The notes under the pieces are model-generated. The model was given only the letters and a program-made list of their open reading frames with translations. It was not told the DNA's origin and made no database searches. The position numbers and the translations under genes are program-made. A stretch of DNA of 64,000 nt. Source: Panorpa germanica (Eukaryota > Arthropoda > Insecta > Mecoptera > Panorpidae). Of the stretch, positions 34,584 to 46,771 are shown in pieces; within the stretch, counting starts at the first letter, position 1, and each line of letters begins with the position of its first letter. Where the stretch lies: contig OY783203.1 in NCBI GenBank assembly GCA_963678705.1, positions 6,200,001 to 6,264,000 on the forward strand. The letters run 5' to 3'.

Positions 34584-35979
34584 TTAAAACAAAATAATTG
34601 GCTATTCAATTTACATGGCAATTTTATAAATTTACATTTTGTCCCCTCTGTAAAATATTCAGTGTACGCTCATGTCTTCCAGAAACTTGTAACAGTAAGT
34701 GTTGATGACAACTTTAATGTTCACATATTTCTATTTAATGTGTGTTATTTTATTCTGTATTTATAAGGAAGCTAGAAATATAAAAAAAAACTAGCTTTTC
34801 TAAGTAACAACAATTCTGAATACTTGTTTCTTGCGATTATTATATTGTAGTTTTATAAAACTTCTATGAAAGCGCGTCTTTCGCATAGCTAATACTTATA
34901 AAAAACTATTTCAAACTATCTTTAGCTCATATAAGAAGTAAACAACAGAATTATATTTTATATATAAGGACATACTTAAAGGTATCAATGCATCGACTAA
35001 GTTGTGTGGTAGAAGAACAAGAAAATACACAGAACAGAACGTAAAGTTGTTAAAATAACGTGATATACGTTCAAACAAAACGTTTTTAATTTTGAGGTTA
35101 GAGATACGAACTTAAAGACTTTCCCAAAAAAATCACTCTTTTATGATTTTCTTAAAAATTTAGGTATATATATTTATTAATGTTTTTTACACATAGAAAG
35201 TTTTTGATATTTGCTGTTAAACTTTACATTTTTACATACGAATTTTACACCGACCTATGTTGAAACGGACATTTTGTAATATAACACTGGTAATTTTCTC
35301 ATGATTCTTTTAAAAAACTATAATCATTAATTGAGAATATGACAAATATTATACTGTAAAAATAATTATAGCATAATATAAGTTTAAACTGATCTACTTT
35401 TCATAATTTTCAACATATCAAATATACTAAATGTAATTAGACACTCACAAGTCATTTTATTTATAATTTGAGTTTTGCTTTTTATATCTACTTATGGACT
35501 AAATATTTATCTGTTAACTTTTGTTAAATAAATATTATAAATTAATTAATAAAACAGAAGAAAACTTTAAAAATAATCCTGTTTTATTATTCCTTACCAT
35601 TTTTTTTCTACAAATTGTTAATAAAACTTTAAACTTATATTTACACCTCCGAATCTTTTTAAGCGATTACCAAAGATGTGTGGTGTGTGCATTCGTTAGT
35701 TCAGGCTTTCGCCGCTAAGCACAGTCTAGCGTAAATACATCTATCAAACAATGTATATTTCTAAAAAGCAGAGGAAATACGAATATATTTAAAATAATTT
35801 TGTAATAATATCGAAAGTAAACTTTTAAGTTATTATATTATGTCAAGTAAATTGTCTTTATGTTCAAGATTTGTAGTTTATAATAAATATTCAGTTTCAT
35901 AATATTGTATTGTTAGTTGTTAGCAGGGGCGTCCGCAGACAATTAGAATTAGTAATATATAATATTTAAGTAAGTTTTA

Positions 35980-36135
35980 GACGACACTGTGGCCGAGAGT
36001 ATTGATGCTTGACGTAACTGCTGTGTCTTCGGGTTCGATCACCGTATCAGAGTTAATTTTCTGTGTTTGGTTGTTATCAAGTTAAAATAGATTATTTACA
36101 TACACAACCGTAAACCTATTACGCATAAATCGTCC
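35980..36135 (+). mobile_element. SINE 5' two-thirds
   Basis: 'acactgtggccgagagtattgatgcttgacg', 'ctgctgtgtcttcgggttcgatcacc', 'gttaattttctgtgtttggttgttatcaag', 'cataaccgtaaacc'-like body. The tail is lost or very diverged. Confidence 0.8.
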
Positions 36136-36277
36136 TACATCGTCTTGGTAAAAACTGGTGTTCGCCCAATAGTTTTCGTTTAAGTAAAATATTATGGGAA
36201 TATGGTAACATCCATTTTTTGTGTTTAGATGAATATATATCCCAAATTTTGTTTGGTAATATTTTCAATGGTGCAAG

Positions 36278-36572
36278 GAGAACATTTTTAAAAAACAAAA
36301 TCTCGCGCTTCGTGCTTTAGAAAACCCACTTGAATCTGTGCGTATATCTGTTAAGTCATGTGCCTTAGTTTATCATTATTAATATTTGTCATCTTTGTGC
36401 TTGTTAACTTTTATATATTATTATCTTCCAATATAAAATTTTACAACTCTACATTTATTTATTTATAACTTTTGCATTTCTCGTCAAACATCATCAAAAA
36501 TACTTACTTTCAATTTACATAAATTACACAAAGAAGAAGGGCCTCGCAAAGATCTGTCACCTCGGGGCATTA
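36278..36572 (+). repeat. Dispersed repeat family D, copy 1
   Basis: 'cgcgcttcgtgctttagaaaacccacttgaatctgtgcgtatatctgttaagtcatgtgccttagtttatcat...cttacttt-caatttacataaattacaca...gcctcgcaaagatctg.c.cc.cggg' matches 53220-53470 in the same order and orientation. Copies are about 80% alike by eye. The GC-rich 'gcctcgcaaagatctg' motif is itself repeated in copy 2. Confidence 0.7.
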
Positions 36573-36762
36573 TTTTCTAGCTACATCTCTGAAAAATTGG
36601 CCGCAAAGCGAATAGTCGTATAACGAAACAATTATGTTGATGAAGACGTATGAAGAGCGGCTGAATAGCGAGGTATAGTTATATACGAAAACAAAAATAG
36701 GTTTTTTAAAGAAGAATATAGAGAGAATTAACAAAAATTCTTGATCCGAACGAAGCAAACAG

Positions 36763-36831
36763 AATCATTTCGGTTTTGAGTACCCTGATTTGTCTCTACC
36801 TGGGACGCCCATGCTTGGTAATCCTAATAAA
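36763..36831 (+). CDS. Speculative upstream exon for the zinc-finger exon
   Basis: After 'cgaagcaaacag' the frame is open (NHFGFEYPDLSLPGTPMLG...), 23 codons to AAA|GTATCT, a weak donor in phase 0. That would join to the phase-0 exon at 37145 across a 313-bp intron. A stronger-looking donor (CTTG|GTAATC at 36818) would leave phase 1 and not fit. Offered only as a testable partner. Confidence 0.2.
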
Positions 36832-37144
36832 GTATCTAAATTGTTTATAATGTGTAACAATATTATAATAATATTACAAAACTTTATAGGATTATACTAT
36901 ATAGGTAACATATCGTACAAGTGCATTGCTATGTGCAATGTGCAGTGTGGTGTGTGTGTGTGTGCTGTCACAATACGCAATTGTTTAAATAAAATGTGTC
37001 GGTTTTCGCAGCCCAGATGCCAACTAGTGTGATATGAAAACAGAAACCACAAAGCCATTACTTATACGTTTGTTTGGAATTGTATAATATATAGAAAAAC
37101 AAAAAAACGTTTACATATAAAAAAAAATCTGACATATTCTACAG

Positions 37145-37285
37145 GCATCGAAAGATTTGTACCTGATTCACATTAAATGTAACTGTGAACATATTCGTTG
37201 TTCGAAACAGAAGTGTATCAACTGCACCTTTAAGCTCATGGCCACTGATACGGCTCGCCGCATGCGGCACGTCGTATGCGACTAG
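37145..37285 (+). CDS. Candidate last exon with BED-like zinc-finger cluster
   Basis: Splice signals are good: branch-like CTGAC 20 nt upstream, then ATATTCTACAG. The exon is phase 0, 46 codons plus TAG, close to 50% G+C in DNA of about 30%. Residues 12-19 hold CNCEHIRC. Residues 24-45 read C-I-N-C, 14 residues, H-V-V-C, with 'TARRMRHVVC' at the end. BED-type fingers use C-x2-C-xn-H-x3-5-[H/C] with an 'A.RM..H...C' helix; here H-x2-C is slightly short. BED fingers bind DNA in chromatin proteins and in domesticated hAT transposases. A C-terminal position suggests an alternative 3' exon or a host gene, but a decayed hAT transposase exon is also possible. Confidence 0.5.
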   Translation, partial: ASKDLYLIHIKCNCEHIRCSKQKCINCTFKLMATDTARRMRHVVCD

Positions 37286-38029
37286 AATTGTATTAGTCCA
37301 AGATCACAGAAATAAAAAAAAATCGAAAATAGTTCTATTAATAAATTAACATTAATTGTGATAGAATTATCATTTAAAATATTTAAAAATTAAAAGTTTA
37401 AAAACCGAAAAACTGATATATTTATGGAGATTTAAAAATGATCGTTAATATTGTATTTGGTTCAGAGATGGCAGCAGCAGTTACTTTTTAGTTGAGTTTA
37501 TAAACCCTGTGTTATGTAATACATTTTAGTTATTCCAGTCTGTATCAGAACCATTCCCGTTGAAACAGACTGTTGAAAACACTGCTTGCTTTACTTGTGT
37601 ATATTCAAATAGATTTTTCTCTTAATTATTTTTTAATATAACACGATTATAAACTAATTTATCATACAAATAAATTAATTTAATAAATTATAAGTTAATA
37701 ATTGGGTAGTATCCAAATTTAATTTATCAGATATTTTGAAACTTTATTAAATGTTATGTACGACACGGTTTAATTTTAATTTAATTTTTATCAAAACCTT
37801 GACGACGATTTTAGATTTGTTTTGTAATTAAATATTTCAATTGTGGCATATGCGCATCCATCAAATAAAGTACTATAAATTACTTTATTTGACTTAGTTA
37901 CTTGAATATTGTTTAGTTAGGGTTCGAACCTCTTTTTTATAACTCTTCAATGGCGCCCGTTAATAATCAAAGGCATACATTTTATAAATTGTTCATTCCA
38001 AGGTTCATTTTCCAATTCTCATATAGAAA

Positions 38030-38085
38030 TTGTCTTGCGCTACTAGTTTTACATTTGCTAGATTACTACAAGCTAATTTAAATAC
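38030..38085 (+). mobile_element. TAGCTTG-palindrome MITE fragment
   Basis: 'gaaattgtcttgcgctactagttttacatttgctagattactacaagctaattt': left arm plus core, right arm lost. Confidence 0.6.
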
Positions 38086-38278
38086 TTGATAACACTCGCA
38101 CTCAAACAAGGTTTTTTTTGGCGTTCGTTGCTGGCGTATCGCTGGCTGATATAATTTTTCTTAGTAATTACAACATCTTTTTTAATGATAGATGGGTAGA
38201 GTTCCCAAAAAAAAAAAATTATAAACTCGTGAAATTAACTTTTTTACTGGGATTGCCCGGTAGTGTTTTGCGTTACAT

Positions 38279-38324
38279 CGCAACTGGGATCTCAAAGACA
38301 CAGCCTGGTTGGGTCCCAATTGCG
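38279..38324. repeat. Inverted repeat CGCAACTGGGA/TCCCAATTGCG
   Basis: 11-bp arms with one mismatch around a 24-nt loop, inside a GC-richer stretch (38240-38420). Two overlapping open frames across it (38118-38366, 38263-38469) lack splice or start support. Confidence 0.6.
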
Positions 38325-38829
38325 TTTACAAAAAAGATATCAAGCCGGGAAGTACTACGCATTTAGAAGGACACCTCTCAAATGCAGGCATGTCTCGAGC
38401 GAGCGTGACTCGTGCAAGGTGAATAGAGGTTCTTATATTCAACTTTATGAAGTATTTAATGAGAAGTAATTTTTATAAGATTAAGCGTTTAAGAAATAAC
38501 TTAATTACTTACCACTTCCCCCTACTCTCCCTCTCTCTATACATTTGAATTAGCGAGGGTTTACTACGACTACATAATCAAAACTTGCACTATGTTTTTT
38601 TGACTAGCTATAACTAAACAACTGTTTCTTAGTTAATTAACACCTTCGGTAACTTTGGAAATTGTAGGTTATCCTCAAATTTTATAAGGTACGTAAGTAA
38701 TAGAGTACGTGAAGAAATTTGCCAATTATTATTTGGTAAAATATCCCATGAACTTTTAATTAACAAGGTTTAAATGAGAAAATCGTAATATAATTATTAG
38801 TTTTAAGAAATTTTTAAATTGGATAATAC

Positions 38830-39300
38830 TCTTTGTAAAAATAAACACCGAAGAAGACATTTTTGTGTATCCGATCCAACTAACGTAACTTTAAATTAAA
38901 AAATTAAAATACAAGTAAAAGAAAAAAACAAATTACAAATTATAGACAATTTAGAAAAAGTACCGTTCTGTTAATACAATCAAAATATAAGGTTTGAGAA
39001 AGTTTGTTATAAAAATAACATTTCTTTTTTTTTTTTTTATAATATTAAAATTATAAAATTCAATATGGGATTGATCTACGAAAACCTTCTAGCCTCAGGT
39101 TTTAAAAATATAACGATCAATCATATTCCAAAATAAAATAATCTTTATAATATAAACTTTATAAAAAATATAATAATATTAAAAAAAAAATGAAACTAGA
39201 GAAAATTAACTGGCGGAGTTGGTATAATAATATGTTCGGTTTGATTTATGTGACGGTTCGATCGCAACGATTTGCAGTGTTTTTATTTTTCATTTTATTT
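38830..39300. other. AT-rich spacer
   Basis: Poly-A/T runs and AT-rich sequence; nothing recognised. Confidence 0.5.
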
Positions 39301-39321
39301 TATTAGATTATTATCCATTGC

Positions 39322-39377
39322 AATATATATATATATATATATGTGTATATATATATATATATGTGTATATATATATA

Positions 39378-39446
<69 letters not shown>
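39322..39446. repeat. (TA)n satellite with 20-bp higher-order units
   Basis: A TA run interrupted by TGTG at exact 20-bp spacing (39343, 39363, 39383), giving three identical 20-bp units, then about 60 bp of pure TA. Confidence 0.95.
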
Positions 39447-39448
<2 letters not shown>

Positions 39449-39660
39449 CCTATAAAAATCCAGGGTTTAATAACATTATTACTTTTACCATTAATACAAA
39501 TTTAATATTACAAAAATAGCAGTATAGTGACTTTTTCTATTCATAAAAAAATGTTGCACGTGTTTCTCTTCAATCCTAAAAGTATTGTACACCAGAAAAT
39601 TGAAGGAAGAATTCAAAAGCATGTCACCAACGATTGGAAAAATACGTTAAAAACCGGATA

Positions 39661-39868
39661 TAGTTCAAATTACGATAGTTTGGGGGCAACTCGTGCTTAA
39701 AACAAGTTGTGGGGTATAAACTGCCGATATAACTAAAAAGCACTCATTTCTTATTTTTCTATAATGTATAACGAATAAGATAAAATTCATTATCGTATTA
39801 TAGATTTAAACCGCTCTTATAACCTCTTTTAAGTACAAGTCGCCGCCGAACTATCTTGATTTGAACTA
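39661..39868. mobile_element. TA-flanked MITE, family A, copy 2
   Basis: Starts TAGTTCAAATTACGATAGTT and ends AACTATCTTGATTTGAACTA, with TA on each side (39659-39660, 39869-39870). The terminal inverted repeat is 40 bp or more with few mismatches. The internal sequence closely follows copy 1 at 19330-19541. Confidence 0.85.
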
Positions 39869-39899
39869 TAACTTGATAAATAACGATTGAAATTATATA

Positions 39900-40440
39900 T
39901 TAATAATAATCTAATGGTAATTTCTGTAATGCTAAAATAACACTTTTTTTAGTTATATGTACGTAGGGACAGGTAATGTCGTTTTCGTTGTTTTGTGATT
40001 ATTAATGGCTCAATTACATAACTGTAAAAAAATACCGTTTAGTAATTGAAACAATATAATTTGAAACGATATTTTTTAAATACTTATTTTACATAACGTT
40101 ACTTTTTCTTTTTAACTTTAAATTGGTAAAATTATTTTTGTGCTTTTTTGATAAATAATTTTTGTCTTGTGCATGTGTTTTACTATTGATAAAAAAGTAC
40201 AAAACAGGGGCAATATTTGACTGAAAGAATAATTTATTTCAAACAAAATGCCTAGGAATTAAATCGCCCGAAGGTTTTTCAATCAGTTTAGTAGAACGTT
40301 ACGGTTTTAATAAATATTAAATTTAGAAATCATTGACTTTAATAAATATTTGAGACCGCTGGTGGCTAAAATTGTGGAATTGTTTAAGTTTTAACAATAA
40401 TTAAAATTATTCAGATGTTAATCTAATCTATATGTTATGT
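39900..40440. other. AT-rich spacer
   Basis: Nothing recognised before the acceptor-like tract that ends at 40457. Confidence 0.45.
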
Positions 40441-40457
40441 TATTCATTTCTCTTTAG

Positions 40458-40681
40458 TGGAACATTCGGTTTGTATAACGGCGCCACCACCTCGTGTGTG
40501 TTCTTTTTTAGAACCAAATCACGTATTCCGCAACATTGCGACCTGCACCACGTTATTTAAATTTGACCTCCGCTTCTTTTGCATTGAAGGACTTTCTATT
40601 GAATTTATTGTAATTATTAAATTAATTTTATACATTATTTTATCAAAATATGTTTTTAATTGTTATGTAATACATAAATAA
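40458..40681 (+). CDS. Candidate last exon, unknown protein
   Basis: TTATTCATTTCTCTTTAG just before 40458 is an excellent acceptor. Two of the three frames are open into the GC-richer part. The longer one (phase needing one upstream base) runs about 74 codons to TAA and starts EHSVCITAPPPRVCSFLEPN, with cysteines in the first 50 residues, then becomes hydrophobic and background-like. The other (GTFGLYNGATTSC...) stops after 32 codons. Both look protein-like, which shows how little appearance proves. G+C is high to ~40590. I recognise no family. No upstream partner was located. Confidence 0.28.
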
Positions 40682-41329
40682 CTTACGACAATGAATTCCT
40701 GAATATTTAAAAGATATTTGTACAAGGTACCTTCAAGTAAAATAAATTACTCAATTAGGTTATGCCCGTAACATTAAATTCTAAAAAAATATACTGTTGT
40801 TGTTTATTTAACATAAAAAGTTATCTTTTACATAAAAAAATGTAAAAATGTATTATAACATTTTATTATAACAATTGTTACAGTCATAATTAAACCATTT
40901 TCCAAATTAACAGAAATATAAAACTTCCGTTTTGTAGTTATTTAAGGATTGTAAGTTGTACTTAATTATTTTTATCAGTTTTTTAAATACATCTATTGCT
41001 GTACTATTTAAGTTATAAAAGAGAAACTAAAATTTTTATTTTTAAATTCTTAGTTCGTCGTCTTTGTTAAAGATGGCAGCACCGTGAATTTTGTAACATT
41101 GTTTTGCAACCTGATGTAATTTGAATGTCAGATTGAATTTCTTAATCTGAAATTTAGTCCTTGTTATATAATTTAACATCGCCACTGGTGCTACATTGTT
41201 CATAATTCATTCACACATATTGTTGCAACAATATTTTGTTGACTTTTGTTGTTTTGAGAGTAGGTAATACTATTAAATATTGTTAACATAAATATATGAA
41301 ACTGTTAGAGACAAATATCGTGGTCTAGA

Positions 41330-41537
41330 ATTGAAAAAGCAATTTTTTAATTTAACCTCAAAAATGGAATTTTCAATTCTTGTTTTGTTAAAAATCGATC
41401 GCAGTTCACGAACGAAAAATGTAATAAAGGTATTTTGCTTAGTTAAGGTACAGTTATGTTCAACTGAGAAACAAAAGTATGAACATAGGTTAACAATAAA
41501 CCTCAGTTAACTGAGAATAGAAAAATCGACTCTTAGA
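41330..41537. mobile_element. MITE family B copy
   Basis: Contains 'aattttcaattcttgttttgttaaaaatcg', 'aaaggtattttgcttagttaaggtacagttatgttcaactgag' and right terminus 'aaacctcagttaactgagaatagaaaaatcgactc' then TTA. Same order as 63478-63720. The left terminus is diverged. Confidence 0.65.
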
Positions 41538-41939
41538 ATATGTATGAGTATATTAGAAATATACTCGTACAATGTTTTTCATATGTGTTGATGATTTGGG
41601 ATTTGGCAATCAATGCATGAATATCTACGTGTACGTTTTTGTTGTTGTTGGTTGTAATGGCTCTTGACTCTTGGGAATCAGTTAGTTGTTGTTTTTTCTG
41701 ATTCTGATTCCTTGGACACCGACACTGGTGTGACGTGTAGCATTTCAAATGTCTGCACAATTGGCTGCCGAATTAACATAATTGTATATAATATAATAAT
41801 ATACAACTATAAATAAAATACTTATGCAAAACATATGCTGTAGTTCTGTGTTGTTGTAGATCTCTTGCCTGATTTGCATCGATGTACTAATAGTTTCAAT
41901 TTTGTATTTCTGTATGCATGTATACACACATAAATAATA

Positions 41940-44860
41940 AACTAAATGTCTCTACATATTAGGCTTTTATTTGTATTCTTTTTGAATTCCCACGACTCGT
42001 ATACCAGGCATAGTAATTGTAATAATTTTCTATTTCGTTTGGAGTAGTGATTTTTACAATGAACTCATAAAGATTTTGTAAGTTGATATAAGAATAAATA
42101 ACGTAATAGAATAATTTAAAACAAAATTTATTTCCTTGTTGCTGTCATATTTTTAGGTTATGTGCGTTCAAAATATTGTTTACAAATATGTTTTTAAATT
42201 AAACCAGTTTGCAAAAAATAAAAGAGAAACACGTAAATTAAATATTTATACTTCAAGTTATATATTTATATATAAAAATATTTTTGTTTCATATATTTTG
42301 ATGTTTAAAATAAAAGGAACAACATATTTTTATAATATATAACCAAAAAATTGACCTCGACACGGTTTGTTAAATCTAGTCATTTTTGTAGTTTATGATA
42401 GTAGTTTCCTTTGACTTATGCCGCCCTCTGTGTCTGTGTCTATGAAGTTACAACATAATAATCTGACTCATAATATATTTACTCTAAAAACAAGTTTATA
42501 ACAAAAAAATTTAAATGTGACAACTTTAATTTGAGGTTATAATTATATTTTTGCGTTTCTTTGCAATGACATCATAAAACTGAACTAGCTAAACTACATA
42601 GTAGCTCAAAAACACTTAACTTTTCGCAATTACAACAATAAACAAACTTATACGTCTATGGATAAGTCAACAAGAGCTTATTAAGTTATCATTTTTATTT
42701 TTATTACAGTGGATTCCTAATATAGAAACCGGTTTGATTGTTCCAAAATATGATATATTAAGAGTCATGGTATATGTTGCGAAATACTGGTTTAAACACT
42801 TCCCCTATATCATCATATGTAAACTCAAACAAAAAAAACGTTAGAAGTGGGCGGAGCTTATAACAGTGCCCTCAGATGAGTTTCTCTGGAACCATCAGTA
42901 TAGCACAGCCTCCAGAAAGATTCACAGATGGCAGCAGTGAGTGTAAGGGATGAGAATTTAGTTTTACTTTACGTTTTACGGTTTCATTCATGTCTAGGCT
43001 ACAAATACGAGCACAATGTGTTGAGTTTTGATATTACAATTTAAAATCGACGATCGCAACTGAATCAGATGTTAAGATTAGTCTTTTATTTATTGCACGA
43101 TTTAATTATATATTTTGTAATTATTTTTTTATGTACTCATTAACATTAACAATTTGTTTATAAATATAAATGAGTTTAATTATAAAATTATAATAAATAT
43201 TTGTTTAATTCACACGAACATCGTGAGAATATTTTAATTGATTAATTTAATTGTTCATTTTTTTTTTATAAATGCATTTATGCATTTATTACTTTTGATA
43301 TATGGACAATATGCTAAAATTGATTATTTATTATATTCAGTTTTAATTATTTTCTCCAAACACAAAACGTCAATATTGCACAAGGTAAATAAAATTTGAA
43401 GAAGTAACCCTAAGATACAGCAGCCAGTGTCCATCATCGATTTAGTTCTTGACTTTCCCTAGTCCTTAAAAGAGACTTCTTAAGAAGTTTTATGATTATG
43501 TTAATGAGCAAAATAATATTGAATTTTACATTTGATAGATTAAATCTGTGACAAATTTACACTGGATAGTTTCACTGCCTTAATTTATGCGGTTTTCAAT
43601 AACACGATTCTTCTTGGAATTCATCTACCGTGTAACTAACGGATGAGTATAGATAGGTTCTCTTTAAATTATATAAAAGTTGGAATCGAACAAAAATACT
43701 TAAGAGATGTGCAGACGACAATAAAATTCATTTATTATGTATTCAGTATGAATTCTATTTTTAATAATTTAAAGAAAAAAAAAAAAATTTAAATAATATT
43801 TTTCTGTAAAACGCCGATCGGGTCCTTTCGTAGTCTGACCATGCATGTGACGTACATGTGACATAACACATTCTCAGAGTAGATACACACCGCTAGATTA
43901 TCTATTTATCTATTTAATAATTTAACCAACCCTAGCATAGTCTAGCGGTCTAGCCGGACGAGCCTATTTACTTCTATTATTTCTGTTGCATCTCTTTACG
44001 GCTATATTTTTATCAGCTGTACGTGACAGGCATAGTATGATGCACCTACATTATATACAAAAGAAAATTAAACATTCGATTCGAACTCTATTGTATTCTA
44101 ATTCAACCATTTAATCATAAACAATTTTTTTCTCTTTCGATGGAGGCCGGAGAATGCCATAAACTTAGTATGTGTATACGAAACTTAATCGCTACATTAG
44201 TCCAAAATAATTCTAATAGTTTTTAAATAAAGTTATTTATGTACTGCTTGTATTAATTACTGAGTGTTACTTGAAAACAATTTAAATTCAATGAACGACA
44301 CTGTACCGTGCACCGTACTCGCTTCGTTGGTACTAGCCACTGTGTTTTAGTCCAGGAACTTTTCTAGCTATATTATAATATATTCAACAAACAATTCATA
44401 GAATTTTTAAAAGTAATTCGTAATTTCCTATATGTAAAATCATTATTTTCTTTCCTTATATCACTGTAATATATATGCTTTGTGTTTATATGATGTAAAA
44501 TATCATTCTCACCTACCGTTTTACACTCTACGTCTCATTTTTCATAAGCAATCGCGTATATTAATTTTCATAACATACAGAACATTTTAATAGTTTTCTA
44601 AATTTATATAAATTCAAAATTATGCATTTAAAAAATAGTTAATAATAAATAATCTCATGATGTAGTTGTCTATTAGCTTTGTATTAAATTTAAGAACATT
44701 TTTAACAGTTCTAATACCAAAACATAAAACTTAACAGTTGTTGATAGTACAGTGAGTTTTTTATCGATCAAGTTAATAACAATCTGTTTTAAATACAGAA
44801 TTTATATACAGCTAATATTTTCAAAAGAGAATTATTTTTTTTATTTCATATATATTTAAG
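41940..44860. other. AT-rich spacer
   Basis: No supported gene. A low-AT patch at 42840-42960 has open frames in more than one register, so none is preferred. 43800-43980 is also less AT-rich ('tagtctagcggtctagccggacgagcc'). Otherwise AT-rich. Confidence 0.45.
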
Positions 44861-44864
44861 TACA

Positions 44865-45430
44865 CTCACAGAAAAATTCAAATAAATCCAGCGATTATTT
44901 TCCAAGTTATGTAAGTTAAAAAAATAATTTACCCTATGAAAACTGTGTTTTTAAAATCGGTGACCAAGATTTCTCAGAAACGGCTGAACCAATTAGTCTG
45001 AAATTTTAACACAAGTTTCTTAAATATATTTCTTAGTAATTAATTGAAGGTTTTTTCTCACCGATAAATATTTTTTTTTATGAATAATTTAAGGCCAACA
45101 TTTTGGTCAAAAATTGTTTTTTTTTTGAGAAGCCCCCATTTTGTCAAAAAAAATTATTTTGCTTATTCCTTTGATTAGTTACTAGATTATACATTACTTA
45201 AACAAAATCCGTTTGGTTTTTTTCATTTTAGATGATTCAGTCCAGCCTTTTTTTGAGAGGAGCTCCGAGAGATCAGCTATAGCAGTTTTAAAATTATTAT
45301 TTTTACAAATATGAAAATGTTAAAATACAGTTAAAAGTTACTGTAATAGGTGTACAAATTTTTACATTACCCTTCTTCTACACCTTCTCAAGAATTTTTT
45401 TTAAAATCGCTTTTTTGGGCCTAACTGTAT
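44865..45430 (+). repeat. Probable old transposon remnant
   Basis: 'tctcagaaacggctgaacc...gtctgaaatttt' is a phrase style common to non-autonomous insect transposons, in the same manner as 1093-1345 and 58270-58480. I cannot find its ends or an inverted repeat. Confidence 0.3.
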
Positions 45431-45602
45431 ATAACCCCATAAGTAAAATGAAGATTTCACTAAGCAAAAGCAAATAAAATGCACAAATCGATCGTTACGA
45501 TTAGTTATATTTGATAAATTTAATTTAATATAGGATAGTTTATGGACTAGTCAGCGTGTCTGTCAACCGATGGCAACTCCGTCCCTAATAAAGCGAGCTC
45601 CA

Positions 45603-45933
45603 TCAAGTATTGGATATTTTTAGACCCGGTTCGACACTGGATAAATGTATCCTTAAGCGACCGCTATGTAAAATATTGAATATTTCTATCAACAAAAATA
45701 TCCTCATACGTGTTAACTTGTTTGACGTACTGAGTTGAATGGCTTTTGATTTCATTTTTATTGATTTTTTAATGACAGTTAACACCGAGGCCGTGATTTG
45801 CCTGATAAACATACCACAGCCAAACACGTAGGCCATACACCATATTGCAGGATAAATAATTGTAGAACGATGCCCTACCCCGATATGAGTTGGTTCTATA
45901 TTTATTATTATGTATGGAAAATTTCTTAAAATA
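45603..45933 (-). CDS. Candidate exon/ORF, weak major-facilitator (SLC22-like) resemblance
   Basis: On the minus strand TTTATTTTTCAG precedes 45933, followed by one base and 109 open codons to TGA/TAA. Residues ~13-29 read 'IEPTHIGVGHRSTIIYPA'. In SLC22-type organic ion transporters the cytoplasmic loop before a late helix has 'E..PT..R..G.G..S...' followed by a proline-containing helix, so this could be a decayed or partial exon with residues missing. A hydrophobic stretch follows (WCMAYVFGCGMFI). The 3' half becomes Lys/Ile-rich, so the true exon may end earlier (TCG|GTGTTA is a weak donor). Confidence is low; the resemblance is from memory of the motif only. Confidence 0.25.
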
Positions 45934-46139
45934 CTGAAAAATAAAACTGAAATTTTATTAAAATATTTATACCATCACCCAAAATTTCTTTAGATCGTTT
46001 TATTTAGTGCAGTAAAAACCCTATAACGCTGTTAATATGTTAAATAGAGTTATATGAAACTTTTGGAATATTTTCAGTACAATCTCAAAACATAATTTAA
46101 TTTTTTTAAATTAAAACTAACATCGAATAACATAGAGGA

Positions 46140-46640
46140 TCTGCATGACAGTGACTATCCCCGTTACCCTCCTGACCCTCTAATTAAATAAAATATTCAG
46201 GATACTCAGTCCCTCCCCTCTCGTCCCCTTCTTACGTACAAGTATATAGCGTAGTAATAAGTGATTGACATTGTGTTCATTTTGAATTTACATTTGTATA
46301 CATTATATTAACATAATAAATCTTATTTAAGGTAATTTTGAATGCACATCTCAATGATATGTTTTATCTCTTTCTTTTATATTATATTTGTTTATATTTC
46401 TGTTTCATTCTCGTAATGAATATTTATAAGTAAAACAAGCCACGGAACAATACCAGGCGATTTATATGGATGAAACTGAAACCTTAAAAAAAACAGCACA
46501 TTTACTTTAAATAAATATTATTTACAATGAGTTTGTAAGGTTTGTTTAATTTATCCATGGAAATTATTTCATATATTTTAATTTGTTCCGACCTTTATAA
46601 ACTATTATACTAATAAAATATTATTTAATTTTTATTTATA
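46140..46640. other. Spacer with pyrimidine-rich patch
   Basis: 46140-46235 is C-rich ('tatccccgttaccctcctgaccctc', 'tccctcccctctcgtccccttc'); the remainder is AT-rich. No gene recognised. Confidence 0.4.
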
Positions 46641-46745
46641 ATCAACATAGTGAATGTTGAGGGATTAACACTACCTTGTCATGCTATCATTCCGGAGTAG
46701 CGTTATATTTTCTGAGCTTAATTATTATTTCAATTAATGCAATAT
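46640..46745 (+). mobile_element. Decayed SINE fragment
   Basis: 'attccggagtagcgttatattttctgagcttaattattatttcaa' matches the region just after the B box. The head is barely recognisable. Confidence 0.5.
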
Positions 46746-46771
46746 TTGCCAAATATAAACATATATTTTCT

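Noticed and set aside
37950-37970. 'atggcgcccgtt' resembling a tRNA-Lys primer-binding site
   Set aside because: Only eight bases match, and there is no LTR or polypurine tract nearby.
38118-38469. Two overlapping open frames near 38.3 kb
   Set aside because: Overlapping registers, a hairpin within them, and no acceptor with a pyrimidine tract.
42840-42965. Protein-like short frames (ATG at 42876)
   Set aside because: More than one register is open and equally plausible, a composition effect; no splice or start evidence favours one.
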